This document shows, in pieces, positions 9,651 through 19,350 of a stretch of DNA of 64,000 nucleotides. The translations under genes were made by a program, and so were the position numbers. The stretch spans positions 3,224,001 through 3,288,000 of the forward strand of contig NC_063021.1 in assembly GCF_020509005.1 (NCBI RefSeq), read 5' to 3'. The stretch's first letter is position 1. The number at the start of each line of letters is the position of its first letter. This stretch comes from Fulvia fulva (taxonomy: Eukaryota > Ascomycota > Dothideomycetes > Mycosphaerellales > Mycosphaerellaceae). The notes below the pieces were generated by a model. That model saw only the letters and a program-made list of their open reading frames with translations. It did no database searches and was not told where the DNA came from.

Positions 9651-12600
9651 TTAGAGCGCCTTGACGGCAGCCTCAAGCGTCTCCTCAAGCTCGTCAAGAG
9701 CACGCTTAACGACAGTGCAGTCACCGTCCTCAGCGTGGCAGTCCTCGTACTCATCGAAAGCATCGTCAGCCTGCTCGGCCGCCTCCTCGATCCATCGGCG
9801 GGTGGCGTAAGTGCAGTCGTGAGTGTCGCAGAAAGCAGCGCGGGCAACGAGGTTGGTGCCCTCGGCGAGAGCATCCTCAGCCTCACGCTTGGCCTCCATG
9901 AACAGGCGGTGAGCCTTGGCGATAGCGTGGCACTCACCGCCCTGCTTGTGGCACTCATCCTCGAAGTAGTCTGGGCTGGCCTCGGTGATGGCGGCAGCAA
10001 CATCCTCCTCGTTGAGAGCACCAGCCTCGGCGTCACGGCCACAGCTGAGACCTGGAACGCCGCAGCGGGTAAAGACACCCTTGGCCTTCTTTGGCTCGGC
10101 GTTACGGCGGAGAGTGGTGGCGCAGTCCTCACCGTTGACACCGCAGAAACCGTTCTGGTCGTCGTTGGAGTCGATGTGGAACTCGTCGTCGATGTTGCGG
10201 GTGCAGGACATGCCGGCGATACCGCAGCGCTTGGCGAGGTCCTCGACACCTGACTCAAGGCCGGAGTCCTCCTCGTCGCGGGCCATGGCTAGGCGCAGAG
10301 TGTGCTCTGCCTCAACGTCGCGACCGCAGGAAAGACCGGGGACACCGCAGCGGGTAAATGCAGCCTTGGCCTTCTTTGACTTCTTCTTTGCCTCGGGCTC
10401 TGCGTCGCGGCCACAGGAGAGACCAGGGACACCACAGCGGGTGAAGGCAGCCTTGGCCTTCTTTGCGTCTGCCTCAGCCTCTCGCTTTCCGCAGGAGAGA
10501 CCGGGGACACCACAGCGGGTGAAGGCAGCCTTGGCCTTCTTTGACTTCTTTCTTGCCTCTGCCTCTGCCTCAGCCTCTGCCTCAGCCTCTCGCTTTCCGC
10601 AGGAGATACCAGGGACACCACAGCGGGTGAGGACGCCCTTGGCCTTCTTTGCCTCGGCGTCACGCTCCGCGACGCCAACGATGTCGTCCTCGGTGATTGC
10701 CTCCCAGCCGTCAGCCTCGAGGTCTCGCTTTCCGCAGGACAGACCAGGGACACCACAGCGGTACAGGAGACCGCCCTTCTTTGGCTCAGCGTCTCTGGCC
10801 TCAACATCCTCAATCTCCTCCTCGTCGATGACCTCAGCAACAGGCTCGAAGCCGTCAGCCTCGACGTCGCGCTTTCCGCAAGACAGACCTGGGACACCGC
10901 AGCGGTAGAGGATACCGCCCTTGGAGACCCTGACCTTCTTTGGAACCTTGCGGACGATGAACTTCTTGGGGAGAACCTTTGGCTCGGCTTCGGCCTCGGC
11001 ATCTCTGGCCTCGATCTCAGTATCCTCGAGGTCGTCCCGCTTGCCACAGGAGAGACCTGGGACACCGCAACGGGTGAGAACACCCTTGGCCTTCTTGGCC
11101 TCGCGGGCAAGTGGGCAAGAGTAGCCACGGACACCACAGCGCGACTCAAGAGCAAGCTCCGTCTCGAGGTCTCGCTTGCCGCAGGAGAGACCGGGAACAC
11201 CACAGCGGGTGAAGGCAGCCTTAGCCTTCTTGGCCTCAGCCTCAGCCTCCCGTTTGCCGCAGGAAAGACCGGGCACACCGCAGCGAGTGAAGGCAGCCTT
11301 GGCCTTCTTTGGGTCAGCCTCAGCTAGAGCCTCGGCGTCACGCTTCCTTCCGCAAGCAATGCCTGGTGCAGTGCAGCGGAAAACATCCCGCTTACCGCAG
11401 GAGAGACCGGGCACACCACAGCGAGTGAAAGCAGCCTTGGCCTTCTTTGACTTCTTCTTTGGGTCAGCCTCAGCCTCAGCATCACGGCCGCAGGACAAGC
11501 CAGGGACACCACAGCGGGTGAAAGCGGCCTTCGCCTTCTTTGCCAATGGCAGAGCCTCAGCATCAGCATCCCGCTTACCGCAGGACAGACCGGGCACACC
11601 ACAGCGAGTGAAAGCAGCCTTGGCCTTCTTTGACTTCTTCTTTGGGTCAGCCTCAGCCTCAGCCTCAGCGTCACGGCCGCAGGACAAGCCGGGGACACCA
11701 CAGCGGGTGAAGGCAGCCTTGGCTTTCTTCGCCTCAGCATCACGCTTGAAGCAAGCAATACCGGGTGCGGTGCACTGGTACTCTGGCTCAGCGTCGGCGT
11801 TGGCCTCCCTCTGCTCAAGGCTGCCGAAAATGCTGGCCTCCTCCAACTCTCGCTTGCCGCAGGAGATACCGGGAACACCACATCTGGTGAGGACGCCCTT
11901 GGCCTTCTTCGCCTCAGCGTAGCGCTTGTGCTCCCACATGAGCTGGTCGCGGGCCTTGGCGCAAGAGAAGCCACGGACACCACAGCTCGGTGGCTCCCAT
12001 CGCTTGGTCTTCTCGTCGTAGGTGTGGTAGCTGACGTAGCGCTTCTCGGCGGCGCTCACGGTGTTGTAGACGTGCTCAGCGGCGATACCGACCTCGTTGA
12101 TGGAGCGGCGGGCCTTGGCGCAAGCCTGGCCGTCGACACCGCAGAGACCAGACTGGTCTGGGTCTGCCTCAGCGAAAGCGTCCGCAATGGCGAGAGCGGA
12201 GCGCTTGGCGCGAGAGCAAGCTTCTCCGGGAAGACCGCAGAAACCGGCTTGACCAGCCTCGGCGTCACGCTTGCCGCAAGAGATACCTGGGACACCGCAG
12301 CGGGTGAGGACACCCTTGGCCTTTTTGGCCTCAGCGACAGCCTCAGCCTCACGCTTGCTGGAGACACCTGGGATCAGGAAAGCATCGGCCTCTCGCTTGC
12401 CGCAGGCGATACCTGGTGCAGTGCATCGGAAGAGAGCCGCAGCCTCAGCCTCTCGCTTTCCGCAAGAGATGCCAGGGACACCGCAGCGGGTAAGGACACC
12501 CTTCGCTTTCTTGGCATATGCGAGGGCCTCTGGGTTCGGGTCTGCGTCACGCTTGCCGCAGGAGAGACCGGGGACACCGCAGCGGGTGAAGGCAGCCTTG

Positions 12601-12683
12601 GCCTTCTTGGCTTCTGGTTCTGGGTGGGCAAGGGCCAAAGAAGCCGTGCCGACCAGCAGGATGGTCGAAAGTGTAACCTTCAT
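9651..12683 (-). CDS. Hyper-expanded alpha-pheromone-like secreted peptide precursor (27 Cys-x6-Cys units)
   Basis: One uninterrupted frame of 1010 aa from the ATG at 12683. It opens with a signal peptide (MKVTLSTILLVGTASLALA) and then carries 27 units with a C-x6-C core, most followed by GKR or GR. Eighteen units are CGVPGLSC (14) or CGVPGISC (4), three are CTAPGIAC, and six are unique: CGLPGEAC, CGVDGQAC, CGVRGFSC, CGVRGYSC, CGIAGMSC and CGVNGEDC. Spacers are rich in EA/DA dipeptides and KK/KR sites, as expected for Kex2 cleavage and Ste13-type trimming. The last 101 residues hold three more Cys pairs in a helical, acidic domain. The CxxxGxxC core, KR(E/D)A spacers and Cys-paired tail fit ascomycete alpha-type mating pheromone precursors (ppg1/ccg-4). 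Those usually have a few to about fifteen copies with Trp before the first Cys; here it is mostly Arg. A different Kex2-processed repeat protein or RiPP precursor is the main alternative. The reading frame is certain; the pheromone role is inferred. Confidence 0.85.
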   Translation of the reverse strand: MKVTLSTILLVGTASLALAHPEPEAKKAKAAFTRCGVPGLSCGKRDADPNPEALAYAKKAKGVLTRCGVPGISCGKREAEAAALFRCTAPGIACGKREADAFLIPGVSSKREAEAVAEAKKAKGVLTRCGVPGISCGKRDAEAGQAGFCGLPGEACSRAKRSALAIADAFAEADPDQSGLCGVDGQACAKARRSINEVGIAAEHVYNTVSAAEKRYVSYHTYDEKTKRWEPPSCGVRGFSCAKARDQLMWEHKRYAEAKKAKGVLTRCGVPGISCGKRELEEASIFGSLEQREANADAEPEYQCTAPGIACFKRDAEAKKAKAAFTRCGVPGLSCGRDAEAEAEADPKKKSKKAKAAFTRCGVPGLSCGKRDADAEALPLAKKAKAAFTRCGVPGLSCGRDAEAEADPKKKSKKAKAAFTRCGVPGLSCGKRDVFRCTAPGIACGRKRDAEALAEADPKKAKAAFTRCGVPGLSCGKREAEAEAKKAKAAFTRCGVPGLSCGKRDLETELALESRCGVRGYSCPLAREAKKAKGVLTRCGVPGLSCGKRDDLEDTEIEARDAEAEAEPKVLPKKFIVRKVPKKVRVSKGGILYRCGVPGLSCGKRDVEADGFEPVAEVIDEEEIEDVEARDAEPKKGGLLYRCGVPGLSCGKRDLEADGWEAITEDDIVGVAERDAEAKKAKGVLTRCGVPGISCGKREAEAEAEAEAEARKKSKKAKAAFTRCGVPGLSCGKREAEADAKKAKAAFTRCGVPGLSCGRDAEPEAKKKSKKAKAAFTRCGVPGLSCGRDVEAEHTLRLAMARDEEDSGLESGVEDLAKRCGIAGMSCTRNIDDEFHIDSNDDQNGFCGVNGEDCATTLRRNAEPKKAKGVFTRCGVPGLSCGRDAEAGALNEEDVAAAITEASPDYFEDECHKQGGECHAIAKAHRLFMEAKREAEDALAEGTNLVARAAFCDTHDCTYATRRWIEEAAEQADDAFDEYEDCHAEDGDCTVVKRALDELEETLEAAVKAL
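9957..12586 (-). repeat. Tandem degenerate repeat array encoding the peptide units
   Basis: The coding repeat has a core of about 40 bp (AAGGC-rich KKAK, then RCGVPGLSCGKR) separated by spacers of variable length made from EA/DA codons. Near-identical codon use between distant units suggests homogenisation by unequal crossing-over or gene conversion. Spacer length differs by whole codons throughout, and the frame is kept across the whole array. Confidence 0.8.
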
Positions 12684-14103
12684 GTTGTTTTTGGTTGCCT
12701 CTCAGATGGAGAGAGACAGTTTGGTGGTTGTGTAAAGAGTGACAGGAATGTCGTAGTCTTATGGCTTAGACTAGACTGGGTTTGTGTTTGAATGAGTGTA
12801 AAAGAATGACTCGTGGGTAAGGAAGAGAAGCATACGAAAGCGGCCATGAGAACAGCGATATATAGTCGTCGATACCAGTTTGAGAGTCGTTGGCGGTGCC
12901 CGATGAGTGTCTCAATAGCCTTCTGAATAAAGAGAAATCGACATTGGCCAGTGGCAATAGGCCTCGTGGCAGAGCATCTGGAGGTCAATAAGCGAGCTAG
13001 TAGAGCTCAATAAGGATGGTCTTTTGTAGCGCCACGGGAAGTCGACAATGAGAAACGGTAGAGAAAGTCTGAGTGCAGCACTGACCGTACGCGTGGGTCA
13101 TTGGTAGTGTGATGAGTATCGAGGGCGGCAAGAGCTGCGAAAGTCAGTCGGTCTTGACTCGGGTTAAGTCTTCGAGGCCTGAATACCCTCTGTACTCACA
13201 ATTCGGGCCCTGAATATTGCAGAGTGACCACGGACAGTGCTCATGTTGGTAGCCAGACTCACTGCCTTGTTGCTCTAATCTTGTTCCCCGCCAGGCCAAA
13301 CCGACTTGACAGATACTCGTTATCCTTGCTCATATGCGACACCACATTGACCTCGAATGAATCCATGTGGTGGCGCTAGAGCTCGGCTCCGAGGTGTAGA
13401 ATAGGCTGTCCAAAAGTGGTGCTCAATAGACATGAAGTTATTGAGCACCATTTTCGGCTAGCGCAAGGAGCCTTTGACACAAGGCGCCCACGCTACAGCT
13501 ACCACTTTCACGTGGCAGCCACCAAAGACCTAAATGCTTCAGAAGTGCTTCAGTGCCAGATTGTACTTGGCGTTGCTTTCTTTCAATGTCTTCACTCGCT
13601 GATCTGGATGCTCTTGCGCTACAGTAGTCGTTCAGAGATCGGCTTGGCCGTTCTTGTTCTGGCTTGCCTTTCATCCTGACTGCGTCTCCTTCCCATTGGA
13701 CCGTCACTTAGTAGCTATCAGCACATGCTGGAGCTCCTGCTGGCTATAGTATGCCTTCTGTTGGCACGAAAGGATGCGTGCAGTGTGTTGCTACGCGTCC
13801 AGCGGAGGGTCCCGTGCAGGCCATGGGCTATCGCTGGGATGATCTTGTCGCTGACAAGATGCTATGTGGTATACGCCATGTCGGTATCTTTCACGTTGTC
13901 ATGACCCTGTGTGCTGTATCCGATGGAATTCACTGTGATGGTAAAGTCTTGGTGAAGGGTGAAGTCGGACGGCAAGCACCTTCGGATGGTGCATCGGCAA
14001 GTGGCCCTGCCGGCTAGCGTCATGCTGGCAAACCTTCATGCTGCAGAGCTCTTCAGGAATGCGCGAACATAGAGACGATCACCCATTCCTATAGCACGCC
14101 AAC
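12684..14103. other. Divergent intergenic region
   Basis: About 1.4 kb between the peptide precursor (minus) and the isocitrate dehydrogenase gene (plus). Open frames at 13416-13679 and 13751-14017 have no recognisable motif and no better start or splice context than chance. A MAPK- or mating-type-responsive promoter would be expected in the left half if the pheromone call is right. Confidence 0.5.
12858..12864 (-). promoter_or_regulatory. TATA-like element of the peptide precursor
   Basis: ATATATA about 175 bp upstream of the ATG at 12683, read on the minus strand. The position is reasonable for a TATA box with a long 5' UTR. No recognised mating-type regulator site was identified. Confidence 0.35.
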
Positions 14104-15443
14104 ATGTTCTCAAGGCGGGCCGTCCAGGTGCGTGAAGCTCGCGCCAGACATCAGCTGACAAGTACTGACACCTACCGCGACACAGGCCCTGCGCTGCAAT
14201 GCCTTCTCCGCCGCCCAGCCGTCGATCGCCGCGCGCAGTATGTAGCAACCCAGCACGCCTCCGCCGTCGACCGCCAGGAGCACGCATACTGATCACGATG
14301 GACAGCATACGCGACGACCGTCTCCTCGGACATCTTCAAGCCAACCAAGTTCGGTGGCAAGTACACAGTCACCCTGATTCCAGGTACGCGATCTCCAAAA
14401 GCAAAATCGGCATGTGATAAGAGGAGCAACAAGCTAAGAAGGAACACATAGGTGACGGTATTGGTGCGGAAGTGTCAGAGTCGGTCAAGACCATCTTCAA
14501 GGCAGACAACGTACCCGTGGAATGGGAGCAGGTCGATGTCTCTGGCATGGAGGACGGCAACAAGCACTCTGAGGAGCTTTTCCGCGAATCGCTGGCATCC
14601 CTCAAGCGCAACAAGCTCGGTCTGAAGGGCATCCTGCACACACCAGTAACACGATCCGGCCACCAGTCCTTCAACGTCGCTCTCCGTCAAGAACTCGACA
14701 TCTACGCCTCGATCGTGCTCATCAAGAACATCCCTGGCTACGAAACCCGTCACAAGAACGTCGACCTCTGCATCATCCGTGAGAACACCGAGGGAGAGTA
14801 CTCCGGCCTCGAGCACCAATCTGTCAACGGCGTCGTCGAGTCGCTCAAGATCATTACCCGCGCCAAGTCCGAGCGTATCGCCAAGTTCGCTTTCTCCTTC
14901 GCGCTTGCCAACAACCGCCGCAAGGTTACCTGCATCCACAAGGCCAACATCATGAAGCTGGCCGATGGCCTCTTCCGCAACACTGTCCGTAAGGTCGGCG
15001 AGGAGTACCCAACGATCGAGACCAACGACATGATCGTCGACAACGCATCCATGCAGTGTGTCTCCCGCCCACAGCAATTCGACGTCATGGTCATGCCCAA
15101 CCTGTACGGAGGCATCCTCTCCAACATCGGCGCCGGCCTTGTTGGTGGCCCCGGTATTGTTCCAGGCTGCAACATGGGCCGTGAAGTCGCCGTTTTCGAA
15201 CCAGGATGCCGTCACGTCGGTCTCGATATCCAGGGCAAAGATCAAGCCAACCCAACTGCGCTTATTCTCTCTGGCAGCATGATGTTGAGGCATCTTGGAC
15301 TCGACGACCACGCGAACAGGATCAGCAAGGCTGTTTATGATGTGATTGCAGAGGGCAAGACGAGGACGAGGGATATGGGTGGCAGCTCCACTACACATGA
15401 GTTTACGAGGGCTGTGCTTGATCACATGGAGGCATCGGGATAG
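14104..15443 (+). CDS. idh1: NAD-dependent isocitrate dehydrogenase, regulatory subunit 1, mitochondrial
   Basis: Four exons (14104-14127, 14186-14237, 14306-14383, 14452-15443) give 381 aa. Introns are 58, 68 and 68 bp, with donors GTGCGT, GTATGT and GTACGC and NAG acceptors; each junction keeps the frame. The N-terminus (MFSRRAVQALRCNAFSAA) is Arg/Ala-rich like a matrix-targeting peptide. It is followed by KYTVTLIPGDGIGAEV, the nucleotide-fold start of the isocitrate/isopropylmalate dehydrogenase family. Further family motifs are IRENTEGEYSGLEH, KANIMKLADGLF, DNASMQ and NLYGGILSNIGAGLVGGPG. The subunit-1 type is suggested by overall resemblance to fungal IDH1, in which the partner IDH2 carries the main catalytic residues. 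The heteromer oxidises isocitrate to 2-oxoglutarate in the TCA cycle and in yeast is AMP-activated. Confidence 0.93.
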
Positions 15444-16562
15444 ATTAGATTAGATGAGAGGAGAGCATTGGGTCACACAGCAACATTGTAGTATGGCGTC
15501 AGTAGCGTGCTCCTTTTTGATGTGTCTGATACTCTGTGTAGATGTGTACATTGCATGAGCCACTTCACGTATCCGCAATACCGTTCAAAATTAAGCAGCG
15601 CGTCGCGCCTCCGAGGCCTCACATTTGCTCGTCAAGTCCAAAGCGCCCTCCAGCGCCAGCGTCCTCCGACTTCGCCAGAAGCGATCGCGCTCAACCAATA
15701 TTCCAGCCCTTACCCTTCTCATCTGCCTTGACGAAAGATCCTCGCTCCCGCGAGAACAACGCCATAGGCTCGCCGCAGGACCACTCCGCTCGAGTCTTGA
15801 CCTCATCGTCACGAATGCGGCTCAGGTACAGCTGCACATACTCATGCTCGAGCAGCTTCTGATCTGGCATATATCTTCGACTCCCACATGCGCTTTTGTC
15901 TACTCATCGAGAATCCTTGGGTGCTTCCAGCCGTGGGGGGGTGAGATGGACTGAGATGCAGAGCTCCTTTCCATCCGACCTCTACAGCACAATTCACTCG
16001 TGTGATGCATCTGACTGTGAAATGTGGTCAATATGCTCAGGGGAGAGTGCTCAGATCAAAGCAATGGGCAATTCTGGTAGTCTGCATCGCAGCTTGTTAC
16101 AACAGCTACGTCGAAGTCATGCTTGTACATGCAAGTCGAGATGCATGCTGGAGTGATGAGCAGACAATACCTTGATGATGTTCGCGTCTACTGACGGCCT
16201 ACTCGTTCTATGACTTCCCATACGCGATCTGGTGAAGCCAGCCTAATGGCTTCCAAGCCATATAACCACATGAAGGTACAATGCAAGCGTTAGGTACATG
16301 TCAGCATGTATATTGATGAGCTCGGAAATAATGATTCATGGATGCGGTCCAGCTGCAAGTGGCAGGCTGGGCGAGTTCTGCTGCAGCGCGCCCGAGATCT
16401 CCCGTCAGCCAATCACAGTTTCCCTTACTCAGAACACCGCGAAGTTCTGCAACGCAACGCCATCCAAGCTCCTGCTGACCACGACCACCCCATCCACACC
16501 ACTCTGCTCCACCTCCGCCATCGTGTAGATCGCCTCAAGTGCTGAGGCCGCTACCAGTCAAT
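15444..16562. other. Intergenic region
   Basis: About 1.1 kb with no supportable gene. Frames at 15507-15954 overlap in three phases without motifs. The right end is the upstream region of cytochrome c1. Confidence 0.55.
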
Positions 16563-17813
16563 ATGCTGAGCCGGACAGCAACCAAGGCTTCGCGCGCGTT
16601 CGGCGCCGCGAAGGGTGCTGCCAACAACACCGCAAAGGTATGCCAATTCCACATCAAAGCACGGCGGAGCTCTCGATTGGCACAGAAAGATGAAGAATAT
16701 TGCCACAAACATACGGCGAACACCTGTGGTACATATCAGGACTGACCGAGCATGTTTCGCAGCGCAATGCCTCCTCGCAAAGCTCTTCCGAGTCGACCGC
16801 CTCATGGGGAAATACCGCACTCCTCACATCCTCCACCGCCGCCGCTGCTGCATCGGTAGCTTTTTACTGGTATCAGTTCGGCCGACCGGCACATGCCATG
16901 ACTCCAGCTGAAGAAGGGTGAGTTGAAGGAAGAAGCCGAGGGCAATCGTGGGCCGGAACAAGGAGAATCAGAACAGGAACTGACAGCATCGGCACAGTCT
17001 CCACGCTACACAGTACCCATGGGAGCACGAAAAGTACACCAAGACCTTCGATCATGGCGCACTCCGCCGAGGTTTCCAGGTCTACCGGGAAGTCTGCGCT
17101 TCATGCCACTCGCTCAGCCGTATTCCCTACCGAACACTGGTCGGCAACATCATGACTGTCGACGAAGCCAAGGTCATCGCCGAAGAGAACGAGTACGACA
17201 CCGAGCCCAACGACGAGGGCGAGATCGAGAAGCGCCCGGGAAAGCTTTCCGACTACATCCCAAGCCCATACAAGAACGACGAGGCCGCTCGTGCCGCAAA
17301 CAATGGTGCACTGCCACCGGATCTCAGCTTGATCGTCAAGGGCCGTCACGGTGGCTGCAACTACATCTTCTCGCTTCTTACTGGATACCCCGAAGAGCCA
17401 CCGGCCGGCGCCATTGTGCAGGAGGGCTTGAACTTCAACCCATACTTCCCTGGTACCGGTATCGCCATGGCTCGTGTGCTCTACGACGGCCTTGTTGAGT
17501 ACGAGGACAAGACTCCAGCCACCACTTCGCAGATGGCCAAGGATGTCGTAGAGTTCTTGAACTGGGCTGCTGAGCCAGAGATGGACGAGCGCAAGAAGAT
17601 GGGCTGGAAGGTTATGGTTATTGGTACCACGCTTTTCGCCATGTCTGTGTGGGTCAAGAGGTATGCCAGAATCGTTACATGCTTGGATCATCGAGTTAGC
17701 ACTGACACAATTGCGATAGATACAAGTGGTCCACGATCAAGACCCGTAAGCTTTCGTACCAGCCACCGGTGCCGCAACAGCCAAAGCAGCCAGGCGGTGT
17801 ATTCCGAAGATAA
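16563..17813 (+). CDS. cyt1: Cytochrome c1, heme protein of complex III
   Basis: Four exons (16563-16637, 16763-16917, 16998-17660, 17720-17813) give 328 aa. Introns are 125, 80 and 59 bp with donors GTATGC, GTGAGT and GTATGC. The bipartite presequence starts with a basic amphipathic stretch (MLSRTATKASRAFGAAKG), then an Ala-rich hydrophobic sorting segment (LLTSSTAAAAASVAFYWY). The c-type heme site CASCH is at residues 110-114. Other family signatures are YPWEH, GALRRGFQVY, PPDLS, GGCNYIFSLLTGY and the Met-ligand region GIAMARVLYDG. The C-terminal anchor (KVMVIGTTLFAMSVWVKRYKW) spans the inner membrane. It passes electrons from the Rieske protein to cytochrome c on the intermembrane-space side. 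Confidence 0.95.
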
Positions 17814-18034
17814 AGGACGATACCAGGCAGAAGGCAGGGGTCATAGAGGTGGACATTGGCATGTACAGATGTTTTCTAGCGTGCTTTCATTCAGACGTGT
17901 AACAAGAGCTCCCTCGATGCAAGATCCACCAAATGCACACAATTTTCGAACATCTATTGACTGCCGGCTCCAGAAAAGCTTTCATTATGTGAAAAAGCAA
18001 GCAGTTCAACTCCCTCATCATCAGATGACAACAT

Positions 18035-18871
18035 CTACAACAGAAACACCCACCGCATCGCCCTCATAAACGGCTCCTTCACCGTCCACAACATCCCAGA
18101 CTCAGCAGGTCCTTCTAGGAACCATTGATACACCGACTTCCACGCCTCCTCGCACCTCTCCTCAAACACATCCCCATGACATGGAACCACACGAGCTATC
18201 TCCCACTCCGCCACGCGCTTCGCATCCCGTCTCATCGACTTGTAGTCAACACTTGCGATGTAGTAAATCAGTCTCCGAAACCAGATCGACCAGGGATGCG
18301 CCCGCTCCGCGAAGAGGCGGGAGAAGAGGCCGGCTTGGGATGAGGTGGGGTGGTATTGCTCCGTGGCGAGTAAGTTCATGAGCAGGTCGGATTGGATGAG
18401 AGTTTTGGTGGGTTTGTGGTGCCAGGCTGTTGCGTGGGTTATGAAGCCGGTGAAGAGGACTGTTTCCATGTCTTCGCTGAAATTAAAGGCGGCCTCTGGA
18501 GTGAGAGTTTGGGGGGAGGGGGAGTAGATGAAGTCCCAGCTTATGTCTTTGCGTTTGGAGGCGAGGCCGGGCACGCCGATGGTTTTGGCAGTGGGCCAGC
18601 GGGTTAGGTAGGGGGTTATGTAGAGGTGGTGGCCTAGGTCGCTGGCTATGTAGTCGACGCCGCCGAGGGAGGTGAGTTTGTCTTCGATCTGGGTGGAGAG
18701 TTGGATGGGGTTGAGGAGGAGGACTTTGCCGTTGCTGAGACGGATGCATGTGGCGCGGTTGCCGACTGCGCAGAATTGCCTGTAGCCGAAGGGAGCGAAG
18801 CGGTAGAAGGGGGTTGTGAAGGTGGTGATGTAGGAGTCGAGGTCGCGGATGATTACGCCGAGTTCTGACAT
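18035..18871 (-). CDS. DUF4336 family protein
   Basis: Intronless, 278 aa from the ATG at 18871 (MSELGVIIRD); the frame extends slightly further upstream but without another ATG. Segments typical of DUF4336 are visible: TCIRLSNGKVLLLNPIQL, GGVDYIASDLGHHLYI, IQSDLLMNLLATEQY and ARVVPCHGDVFEE. The family resembles the metallo-beta-lactamase fold, with His and Asp residues in the corresponding positions, but its reaction is not established. The gene converges on cytochrome c1, with about 220 bp between the two stop codons. Confidence 0.82.
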   Translation of the reverse strand: MSELGVIIRDLDSYITTFTTPFYRFAPFGYRQFCAVGNRATCIRLSNGKVLLLNPIQLSTQIEDKLTSLGGVDYIASDLGHHLYITPYLTRWPTAKTIGVPGLASKRKDISWDFIYSPSPQTLTPEAAFNFSEDMETVLFTGFITHATAWHHKPTKTLIQSDLLMNLLATEQYHPTSSQAGLFSRLFAERAHPWSIWFRRLIYYIASVDYKSMRRDAKRVAEWEIARVVPCHGDVFEERCEEAWKSVYQWFLEGPAESGMLWTVKEPFMRAMRWVFLL

Positions 18872-19350
18872 GGTGGGCGTTGGGAGGTGGATATAGGAGG
18901 TATGAACCAACGCGAAGACTCTGTATCACTCGTGCAAAGAGCCAGCTAACATCAGGCTGCGGCTTCGATAAGCCAGTTCAATGTACTTTGTAGATGAACA
19001 TATAGAATCGATGAGGCGTGCATTGAAAGGTCAAGATGACGTCCCTAGCCCAAGCAAGGTACATGTATTGAGCATGGCAATCCAAGGCGATCTTTTGCCT
19101 ACCTTTAAAGGGCCTCAGGTAATGCAGAAGCCATATCACCCTATATGATCGACCCAGTCCTATGGGCAGGTGGTGATGTTTGTATCGAAACACGCGATGT
19201 CTTTGGCGACACCTCCGCGTCGAGGCCGAGGGGCGCACAGCTCAGGTCAAGCTGGAAGATCCTTTCCATTGCATAGATGCATGTAGCATTGCGAGGCTGT
19301 ATCATACTTTGTTCTTCCATTCATTGTACATGTAGTCGTTCATTCACTTG
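18872..19350. other. Divergent intergenic region
   Basis: Upstream region shared by the DUF4336 gene (minus) and the aminopeptidase (plus). Nothing further recognised. Confidence 0.55.

Noticed and set aside
9957..12586. CRISPR-like regular repeats
   Set aside because: The repeats are coding, keep one frame for 1010 codons, have spacers of variable low-complexity coding sequence, and lie in a eukaryotic genome.
9651..12683. Dikaritin/ustiloxin-type RiPP precursor
   Set aside because: Kex2-processed repeats fit, but the cores carry a Cys pair, and no UstY (DUF3328), oxidase or other tailoring gene is present nearby. Kept only as an alternative.
9615..12791. Several long plus-strand and alternate-frame open frames over the peptide precursor
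   Set aside because: They are shadows of the repeated codons on the opposite strand. They lack a signal peptide or coherent motif, and the minus-strand frame explains them all.
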